Shown here: positions 56,124 through 64,000 of the stretch, one piece after another
Layout: each line of letters opens with the position of its first letter
Numbering within the stretch: the stretch's first letter is position 1
Assembly (NCBI GenBank): GCA_963971575.1
Contig: OZ020611.1
Span: forward strand, 239,840,654 to 239,904,653
DNA length: 64,000 bases
Direction of reading: 5' to 3'
Origin: Liopterus haemorrhoidalis
Taxonomy: Eukaryota; Arthropoda; Insecta; Coleoptera; Dytiscidae
The notes under the pieces: model-generated
Databases searched by the model: none
What the model was told of the DNA's origin: nothing
Seen by the model: only the letters and a program-made list of their open reading frames with translations
Program-made: the position numbers and the translations under genes

Positions 56124-56745
56124 TGCAGGGCCCCTCCCAGGACCTGCAGATTACACGGCGCTGCTCGGGGAGTTGAAGATAAAATTTGCTAACCACAACA
56201 GTAGTTAATTTTTAAATTACTTCATTGTTAACAATATTGGCATTTTTTTTTTTTTTTCGTATAAATTAACATTTTTTTAAGATTGCCTACTCTTGATAAA
56301 GTAACATAATTATTGTTCAAGTGAAAATACATCACATTCCAAATATGCTCCAACGAATTATATGAAGGGGAGCGTTGATCCTTTTTCGCCCTGACACATC
56401 GACTAAAACATTCGCCCAGTCAAATGATAAAACTGTTTTAAATAATTACTCGATTCAGATAAGATAAAGTGGAAATCTGACTTCGGTATAACCTTCAGAA
56501 TGTAATTTTAAAATGACACCTCAAATGAGAAATAGTAGAAATATAATAAAGAGCGTAGTTTTGGAAACAATCGCGCTCTTAAAATCGGTATTTGGTTTTA
56601 TTTTGTAGATAAATGTGAATATCAATATCTTCTTAGGTATTTTTGAAATTATGATGTTTTACACACAAAAAGGACTGATATAAGTTGTACTGAACAACAG
56701 TGGAGTATTCAGAGGGGCGGGGGCCACAAGCCCCCTGAAGTGAAT
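56124..56745 (+). repeat. left arm of a ~4.2-kb imperfect inverted repeat
   Basis: From GGGCCCCTCCCAGGACCTGC to CAGTGGAGTATTCAGAGGGG the sequence is the inverse of 59215-60361. Shared blocks include TCAACTC.CCGAGCAGCGCCG, GAATTATATGAAGGGGAGCG, TCTGACTTCGGTATAACCTTC and TTGTACTGAACAACAGTGG. Differences are scattered substitutions. Terminal-looking CAGTGG sequences suggest the arms are two copies of one transposon. No coding frame. Confidence 0.7.
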
Positions 56746-58121
56746 GTGTCTTTAAACGCTAATGTGAAAACGTATGACCTCGTCTAAATACAAGCGATGT
56801 TGAAGACAGAGATCTGCGTCTTAAACATCGTCCGCATTGCCAACATAATTTCTATTATAAAAAAATAATCTTTGAATTTGTGCTGTCAACATTTTGTATT
56901 ATCATAAACAAGAATACTGTATTATATCGACGAAGAAGTTTATACTTATTGTTATAATAAAATTATTTATTTTAATAATGTGTTTAATAAAATACAGAGC
57001 TACAATAATTGAGATAAAATTTATCGACTTACATGTTAATACAGGTGTAATATATTCTTTATTGTAGTCTTTATTGTAGAATGAAATGAAATATGCATAT
57101 TTGTTTATAATAATTCAAAATGTGCGTCTGCGCAGACAGTTCAAAACTGGTAATTTCCTGACGGTACCTTAAGGACAAAATTACTGCAGCTGATGACAGC
57201 ACCAGAGATTTAAACATCAAGTGTGAAAGCAAACCGATGTTAAACATCGGTGAACTTTAAGTTCACTCGTCTTAAAGTTCTAGTGTGAAAAGGGTATGGA
57301 CACGGCACCCGAGTTAAGCTACTTTTTTCCCAATTTGGACACACCGAGCTCAAAAGGTCCGCCATCACTGCATTAGATCCACAAAAATATATTTTCCATT
57401 TATTTTTCACGATATTTCTTTTGGAACATTAATATAAAAGATCAGTCAGCTAGATCTTAATAGCAACTTAAAATTTATATTTATGTTTACTTTAAAACAA
57501 CACTAAACAAAATTCATAAACCAATTTTAATTTTCGCCCTAGAGTAATAGATATTTTGCCAACTGAACAAATAAAAATTTTACTGCTGCAACATTATTGC
57601 AAGTTCAAAATTTATTTTCATTTCAATCAAATATAATTTATTGGTCAACTAAAAATTTTGTGAACAGAATACATTCATATCTATTTTTGTAAATCGTTAG
57701 TTGCAGTGACAAATTTAAGTGTTAGACTGGTACAAACCTGTTGACAACTTTACTAGTTTATTGCATAAGTTCGCATTCAATAGCTTTTATATTTGTGTGT
57801 TGGTAATTAAGATTAATTACTTCTAAATTGTCTTTTGGCCAAAAAAATTTTCACTACGAAGTAGAAGATGACACCATAAAAACCAAATTGTGTTGTAATT
57901 CTATGGAAAGAAATTTACAGTAATTTTTTTCATCAATCATCAATCTGATGCAAGAAATCAAAAAAAGATTTCAAGCTGCTAATTTATTATACTTCGCCGT
58001 CGATCGTATTCAGTATAAGGGTACGGACATGCCGATGAAGCAGACTGCCAACTTAATAAATTGAAATGACAGGTAAGTTTGGTTACAATAACAAATTTAC
58101 AAATATTGTTGAATTATGCTA
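56746..58121. other. no gene recognised; possible small MITE
   Basis: Between about 56745 and 57300, AATGTGAAAACG...CGTCTAAAT faces a loosely complementary CGTCTTAAAG...GTGTGAAAAG with CGATGTT motifs on both sides, a possible MITE of about 550 bp with poor ends. The rest is unassigned AT-rich sequence. Confidence 0.3.
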
Positions 58122-58451
58122 TAGTGCGTTCGAAGGTGAGTTTGCAGTATAGCTCTTATGGAAAATGGGAGCGGTGTTGCCAAATGTTGTAAAAGTGTCA
58201 AATGTGTCAATTATAATAATATGAAAAACTCGTATGATTTACAAAAATCAACTCTTATAAAACTCAAAATAACAGTCAACAAAAACAAATGGCCATTTGT
58301 AAAATACTGCGTCTTCACAGATCAGCGCGTTTTAGAGCTGGCAACGTCGACAAGCAAGAAAAGGATAGTGTGATTGTGTAAACCCATTAGAGAGTATGAA
58401 AAAGAACTACTCCATATGCCCTGTACTGCAAACTCACCTTCGAACGCACTA
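58122..58451. mobile_element. TA-flanked MITE, 330 bp
   Basis: Terminal repeats TAGTGCGTTCGAAGGTGAGT plus TTGCAGTA are perfect complements and TA is duplicated at 58120-58121 and 58452-58453, as for Tc1/mariner-type targets. Non-coding; the short frame inside is not gene-like. Confidence 0.88.
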
Positions 58452-58874
58452 TATTTTATATCCGGTTAGAGAGAAAAATGGTTGGCGCATCAAATACAAC
58501 CATGCAGGATATATCAAGAAGTGGATTATCCAGTGGCGCAGCTAGGATTTTGTCTTGGGGTGGGCCGAATCAAATATCGAGTGAACGCGGGCCGCATACG
58601 GCCCTCGACCTCAGTTTTTGTGGCCCCTGTGGCGGTAGTCAAGATCACTTGAGCTTATTTAGGGGAAAAATATATTTAAAAGTGTAAAATATACTTTCTT
58701 CCCCTTTTCTGTTTATAAAAAAATGTCAAGAAACCCTTCGGGATATTTAAAATTCCGTCACTGCTTATCATTTTGTATGTAAAATAGACTGCGACCCAAA
58801 TCAGTTCGACGCCCCTGCTGTTGGATATTGATGTTTATATCAAATAATAATTCCATTATTTGTTGATAAAAAAA
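58452..58874. other. unassigned, transposon-like GC-rich patch
   Basis: CAGTGGCGCAGCTAGG at 58532 resembles the CAGTGGCGCAGCCAAGG end at 60361 (inverted), so another copy of that transposon type may begin here. Its other end is not clear. Confidence 0.35.
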
Positions 58875-59085
58875 TGTAATTGTTAATCCATGTATCAAAA
58901 ACTTTCACTTGATTTTTTTCTTCGATAAATACATATTTATTTATATTTTTCACGGGATATATTTTTGAAGTCTCAATTTTCTCTTAGTTATGTTCAGTTC
59001 TCTAAATCAGCCACAATTTGTACCGAACGGATTCATATGACGGAATAAGGATTTCTTGATTATACCTACGAAAACCTAAAAATAA
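58875..59085 (-). mobile_element. degraded HINE 5' third
   Basis: TTCACTTGAT, TTCGATAAATACATATTTAT, ACAATTTGTACCGAACGG, GACGGAATAAGG and ATACCTACGAAAACCTAAAA follow the order of the HINE 5' part; the CAGA run is lost. Confidence 0.6.
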
Positions 59086-59575
59086 CATGTAAATATGCAT
59101 TTTCTGTTAATTTCAACACTAATCATAAAAAAATATAGCTTATTATTATTGTAAAATACGTAAGTTATTTTGATGTACGATTATGATAAATTTGTTAAAT
59201 TTTCATTTCATTGGACCTTCAGAGGGGGCTTGTGCCCTCCCCCTCTGAATACGCCACTGTTGTTCAGTACAACTTATATTAGTCCTTTTTGTGTGTAAAA
59301 CAACATAATTTCAAAAATACCTAAGAAGACATTGATATTCACATTTATCTACAAAATAAAACCAAATACCGATTTTAAAAGCGCGATTGTCTCCAAAACT
59401 ACCCTCTTTATTATATTTCTACTATTGATATTCTATATCACGTTTGATGTGTCATTTTAGGATTACATTCTGAAGGTTATACCGAAGTCAGATTTCCACT
59501 TTATCTTATCTGAATCGAGTAATTAGTTGTTTAATACAGTTTTATCATTTGAATGGGCGAATGTTTCAGTCGATG

Positions 59576-60139
59576 TGTTAGGGGGAAAAAGGATAAACGC
59601 TCCCCTTCATATAATTCGTTGGAGCATATTTGGAAAATGATGTATTTTAAAAATGATATATTTTTAAATTCTGAGTAGTGTATCAAATGAAAGCCCTTAC
59701 CCTTAGTACGTGGATTAACGATCAAAATTTTATTTTTGCAAAATAAATTATTTAGACGCGATTTTTACCAAAATTGTGCAAAAAAATTGTCCCACACCCT
59801 GTAGCCCAGATGGTTTAAACTAAAAATCTGAAAAAATTCTAAGTACTATACATTTGTGTGAATCGGAATAGTACAACAGGAATTTTTGATCAGATTATGT
59901 TTTTGGAAAATAACGCATTTTTTGTGTTTTTTGGTTGATGCACAAAAGTTATAGTTATATATCACGTTATATTGTAAGGCGTATCTTGGTCTAATGGTTA
60001 TGTTGCTCGCTAGCTACCCAGATTTCTAGGGTTCGCTCCCGGCCAGAGGAGACAAATATTATCTTTTGTTAGGGGGAAAAAGGATAAAAGCTCCCCTTCA
60101 TATAATTCGTTGGAGCATATTTGGAAAATGATGTATTTT
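59576..60139. repeat. 73-bp direct repeat bracketing a HINE fragment
   Basis: 59576-59648 and 60067-60139 are identical by eye except AAACGCTCC/AAAAGCTCC. The left arm of the large inverted repeat holds only one copy of this segment, so the duplication arose with the insertion. Confidence 0.88.
59649..60066 (+). mobile_element. internal HINE fragment with tRNA-like module
   Basis: Runs from TTCTGAGTAGTGTATCAAAT through ACCCTGTAGCCCAGATGG to a tRNA-like module (A box TTGGTCTAATGGTTA, B box GGGTTCGCTCCC, 59975-60050). Both HINE termini are missing. This tRNA-like module differs from the common GATCGAACCC type. Confidence 0.7.
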
Positions 60140-60429
60140 CACTTGAACAATAATTATATCATTTTATCAAAAGTAGGCAATCTTAAAAAAATGTTTATTT
60201 ATACGAAAAAAATGCCAATATTGTTAACAATGAAGTAATTTAAAAATTAACTACTGTTGTGGTTAACAAATTATATCTTCAACTCTCCGAGCAGCGCCGT
60301 GTAATCTGCTGGTCCTGGGAGGGGCCCAGACCCGCCGCCCCCCCCTTGGCTGCGCCACTGGGATTGTCAAAATCTAATAACTGGTTAAAAGCATGACATG
60401 ATCCTGCTTCCGCCATTTTCATCAAACAT

Positions 60430-60550
60430 TTTAGTCCAGTAACCTTGTCATGATTATGGGGCAAAAGTTGCATCAAGTGGGGGTAGTTAGTTTCGTCATT
60501 TTTAGGGTTTTGTAGGTATGACCAAAAAACCCTTATACCGTCATTTTGTC

Positions 60551-60608
<58 letters not shown>

Positions 60609-63235
60609 TCGGTAAAAATTGTAGCCAAACGGCTAAACCTAGATAATTGAAATTTGGCATGCTTATACAACTCTTTGACCCGCATATAGGAAAAATACTA
60701 AAACATCTAAAAATCATATCCCCCTAAAAATATAAACAAATATGTGCTCATCGAAAAAAAAAATATTTTTTTATAATTCTGAATAGGGTATCAAATGAAA
60801 GCCCTTGGTACGTGGATTAAAGATCAAATTTTTATTTTTGCAAAATAAATTATTTTGAAGCGATTTTTGCCAAAATTGTGCAAAAAATTTTTTGTCCCAC
60901 ACCCTGTAGCCCAGATGGTTTAAACTAAAAATCTGAAAAAATTCTAAGTAATGTACATTGGTGTGAACCGGAATAGTTCAACAGGAATTTTTGATCAGAT
61001 TATGTTTTTGGAAAAAAACGCATTTTTTGTGATTTTTTGCTAATAATGTACACAACTTATAGCTTTGTAACACGCCACACTGTAACGTGTCTGCTGGTCT
61101 TGTGGTATTAGACGTTGATTTTTCACCGAAGTAACCCGACCCGAAAGGGATCGAATCCTGTGAGAAGAGACTATATTTTTTTTTGTTTTTTTTTTAAATT
61201 TTTATATTGTTTAAATTATTTTTTCAAAATTCTAGTTATATTTTGGCAAATGTTGCATTTAATTTTTAAAAGCGTAAATTTAATAGCCAGTGGAAATTGT
61301 TTAAATTATAATTTAATTCTGTTTCAATGTACACGAAATCAGAGGGGCGGAACTTATAACAACCATAGGCGCAATTTTTAAAATTCTTAATGAACCTTGC
61401 TATATAAAAAAAAATACTGCACATATTTAGAAACCTAAATAATGGTATTAGGCGTTCGAATTAAAATTAACAAAAAAAATATTTTAATATAAAATTTGTT
61501 TTCGCATCCAAAATAATCATCATTCACTTACTAAATACCTGCAAAACCCGGAAATGTGTGAAAATTCACACTTCACATCAATTTTTTCTTCTATGGGATA
61601 TGCCTGAGATGCAAAATCCAAGTTTTCGACCTCGGCAGCCCTCCGGAACACTTTTGAATTTCTCAAAAACTACTAAATTTTCGAACATTTTTCGGTTTCT
61701 TACCATTATGACCATAAAGGAACACGTTTTTGACAAACATTATTCAATGCATTTTTAAACTAGATTAAATTTGCTACAATTTAAGACCAGAATGGGTTCA
61801 GTAGCTTCAATAGTTTCTGAGATACAGCTAACTTTCAACTACAATACGAGTGTAACAGTTTTTCGACGAAAAAATCGATGTTTTTAAAAAGTTTTTTGCG
61901 AATAACTCGAAAAATATGCATTTTATCAAAAAAACTGTAGAAAGCAAAATTGTAGCTTTTAAAAAAGCAAACAAAATCCTTTTTTTATTATTTTTCTACG
62001 ATCAATACGAACCGGGATACGCCATGTTAATGGTTAACTTTTTTTCGCCAAATGCATAATTTGAAAGATTCAAAGTCAAATAACAGGAAAAATTTGCATT
62101 TTTCGAAGAAAACTCATTGAGTCTTTTTTAAAGTATTTGATTAGACCTTTCAAACAAAAAAAAAAAGTCTCTAGTATAAAAATTAAGCGACTTATGATCA
62201 AAATAAGGTCGGTACCTACTTTTTTCTACGAAAAAATCAGTGAAAACAACCCCCTATTTACCCCCCTAATTAAAATTGATCCTCACCCTTCTGTGGTTCT
62301 CTTCATATACGTATTTTCAGTACACTCAAGAAGTTTGACCAATTTAAAATGCCTAATTTTAGAAAAATTGGAGTTTAAAGAAAAAACGATTTTTTGCGAT
62401 TTCGTATTTTTCACCCTTTTCTTCAAAATATCTCCGAAATTACTGGAGATACGAAAAAAATGATAGAGCACTAAATTGTAGCTTTTTTAATGACTTAAAT
62501 TTCCCTGTGCATATATTTTCTGTACAGTGAATATTTGGCGAGATATAGCCGTTTAAAACCTCTATTTACAAGCGAACACCACCTTATTCGAGCCCTTCAA
62601 ACTCACCCCATTTAAAAACTAAGGGATCTTAAGGAATTTAATTTACACAGTCTTATAGCTCTTGAAAAGCCCTACAAAATCGCTTTTGAAAAAACTTTCT
62701 ATCGCTAAAAATGAAGGAGCTATGTTTAAAAAACCAATAAATTTTTTTTCGAAACATCTACATAACCAGTATTTTCGGCAGCAATATAAGGTTCTGCAAT
62801 GTTTTTTTATAATTTTTGACAATAAGGAGTAGTTTTCACTTCTAAAAATAAACAGTGCCCATGAGCATGATATAGCATACAATTTTCAAGTTTGGAGATT
62901 ATTTCAAACTTTGAAAAGCTGTATCTCGGAAACTATTAAGACTACCGAGCCCATTTTGGTCTCAAATTGTAGAAAATTTAATCTAGTTTAAAAATGCATA
63001 GAATGGTGTTTGTCGAAAACGTGCTCCTTTATGGTCAAAATGGGCAGAAACCGAAAAGAGTGCGAAAATTTAGCAGTTTTTGCGAAATTCAAAAGTGTTC
63101 CGGAAGGCTGCCGAGGTCGAAAACTTGGATTTTGCATCTCAGGCACAACCCATACAAGAAAAAAAAACGAAACTAACTACCCCCACTTGATGCAACTTAT
63201 GATGTACTAGGTTACTGGACTATTTGGCATATTCT
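60430..63235. mobile_element. large foldback element with a HINE inserted in one arm
   Basis: Left arm 60430-60497 plus 61588-61850 (TAGTCCAGTAACC, GTTGCATCAAGTGGGGGTAG, GCAAAATCCAAGTTTTCGAC, TTTTTAAACTAGATTAAATT). Right arm 62900-63235 is its inverse with some divergence. Without the HINE the element is about 1.7 kb, with arms near 330 bp and a ~1.05-kb centre of non-coding, A/T-rich sequence repeatedly resembling GAGATA(C/T)AGC. The outer limits are uncertain. Confidence 0.7.
60498..61587 (+). mobile_element. HINE-like element, full length, inserted in a foldback arm
   Basis: 5' subterminal repeat at 60501-60520, (GTCT)n 60553-60607, tRNA-like module near 61085-61165 (GGGATCGAATCC), inverse repeat and palindrome GTGTGAAAATTCACAC (61557-61572). 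The empty site is visible in the opposite arm (a run of T after TAGTTTCG near 63160), so insertion occurred within a T run without an evident target duplication. Confidence 0.8.
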
Positions 63236-63544
63236 GTATATAGAGTTGGTAAATGTTGAATTTTGCTGGTAGACATGTAATTCTAACATTGTATGACCCA
63301 TATTTTTAAAAATTATATTTGTATCTATTACTCATAAAGTTGGCCCAACAGTCTAGCTAAATTTGTAATTTCAGAAATATGTTTATTTTCGTTTACCACA
63401 CACATTGAAATAAATTGTCAAAATATTCAAATAAATATAAAAAAAATCCTTGCACCAGTAATCTTATAGCAGCATATTACATTCTGGCATTTCTCGATGC
63501 TCCTTGTGCAACTACAAACCTCTTCCAAAACATTCACCAATAAA
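63236..63544. other. no gene recognised
   Basis: AT-rich, no supported feature. Confidence 0.4.
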
Positions 63545-63700
63545 AAAATTAATGTGAAGTGTGAAAATTCACAAATTTCAGGGTTTTGTAGGTATTTAAT
63601 AAGTGTAAGTATTCAACAGAATACTGGATGTCCAAGAAATTTTTTTTTTCTATAATCAACAGATTTTTGGTAATAATTTTTATTCGATATTAGAGAGTTA
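63545..63700 (-). mobile_element. HINE 3' end, divergent subfamily
   Basis: GTGTGAAAATTCACA palindrome, CAGGGTTTTGTAGGTATTTA and ACTGGATGTCCAAGAAATTT; matches 36156-36283 and 44628-44720. The body ends near 63700. Confidence 0.65.
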
Positions 63701-63935
63701 TTGCAACCTCTGTTCTACTGATCTTTTAATAAAGTTTTCCTTTATTTGACATGTGCGCATGCGCAGTTGATATATCCTTAATTTCTTTCTTTTATTAAAA
63801 TACAGGCAACCTATATTTAATTTAAATAACGGCAAAGCATTTTTTATTTAAAGCACCTTAATTTTGACAGGTTAACCTCAAAATTAACAACGGAGTAAAT
63901 TCGAACATAAAATTTGTTGACTTTTCTTGTGAGTA

Positions 63936-64000
63936 ATGATGCAAGCTAAAGATAAAAAACGTTTACGATTTAAATACGAGGACGATGTTATTCTTCTCCG
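63936..64000 (+). CDS. possible start of a host gene, cut by the window edge
   Basis: ATG ATG at 63936 opens M-M-Q-A-K-D-K-K-R-L-R-F-K-Y-E-D-D-V-I-L-L-R to the window end. The basic start followed by R-F-x-Y-E-D-D-V-x-L-L-R resembles the beginning of insect proteins with a Myb/SANT-like N-terminal module. No stop is seen, but only 21 codons are visible, so this is tentative. The first of the two ATGs is chosen by convention. Confidence 0.4.
   Translation, partial: MMQAKDKKRLRFKYEDDVILL

Larger units (their letters stand above)
59215..60361 (-). repeat. right arm of the ~4.2-kb inverted repeat, with a HINE fragment inside
   Basis: Inverse of 56124-56745 over 59215-59648 and 60067-60345, extending to CAGTGGCGCAGCCAAGGGG at 60361. 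The two pieces are separated by a HINE fragment (59649-60066) and overlap by 73 bases, because the segment TGTTAGGGGGAAAAAGGATA... appears both before and after it. Confidence 0.7.

Noticed and set aside
61115..63210. Several 60-108 residue frames in the foldback region
   Set aside because: They fall in AT-rich non-coding arms and loop, differ between the two arms, and lack recognisable motifs.

Overview
The window is eukaryotic, AT-rich and almost entirely non-coding. It looks like an insect nuclear genome, possibly a beetle, though the order cannot be fixed from this sequence. The evidence is three spliced exons of a muscle LIM-domain gene of the Limpet/FHL type on the minus strand, and a transposon community typical of insects: mariner, hAT, piggyBac, PIF/Harbinger, jockey-like non-LTR elements, tRNA SINEs, and Helentron-like HINEs with a CAGA microsatellite core.

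Host gene. A probable first coding exon (44219-44083) begins M-A-D-V-E-S. It is followed by LIM exons at 29400-29211 and 21307-21133. Splice sites and phases agree across all three. The introns are about 14.7 kb and 7.9 kb and are packed with transposons. The rest of the gene lies outside the left edge or was not recognised. A second host-like gene may start at the extreme right edge (63936 onward, plus strand).

Layout. 1-1.3 kb: nearly whole DD41D mariner-like element. 1.7-9.4 kb: SINE, hAT MITEs with exact 8-bp duplications, a divergent HINE, a mariner start cut by a palindrome-ended repeat ('element X'). 9.5-13.1 kb: HINE copies. 13.9-20.3 kb: mariner relics (one with two in-frame stops, one split by a non-LTR element) and a perfect hairpin. 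20.5-30.4 kb: nested MITEs, the last LIM exon, a long TTAA foldback, a HINE split by a MITE, retroelement scraps, the middle LIM exon and a second TTAA MITE. 30.6-34.2 kb: an hAT element holding element X, which holds a piggyBac deletion derivative and a MITE. 35-47.5 kb: HINEs, a non-LTR tail, a Harbinger deletion derivative, a foldback with GTCT runs, and the first LIM exon. 48.8-50.6 kb: a jockey-like element with an open reverse transcriptase frame. 51.4-56 kb: HINEs around a dead transposase fragment, plus MITEs. 56.1-63.2 kb: two large inverted-repeat structures, each with HINE sequence in one arm.

The dominant and most unusual feature is the HINE-like family: about 20 full or partial copies of a ~1.06-kb element with subterminal inverted repeats, a CAGA core, a 16-bp 3' palindrome and an internal tRNA-like segment that differs in kind between copies. 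I see no rRNA, genuine tRNA gene or CRISPR array. Transposon boundaries are read by eye; those backed by target duplications are exact, the others good to roughly 5-20 bases.
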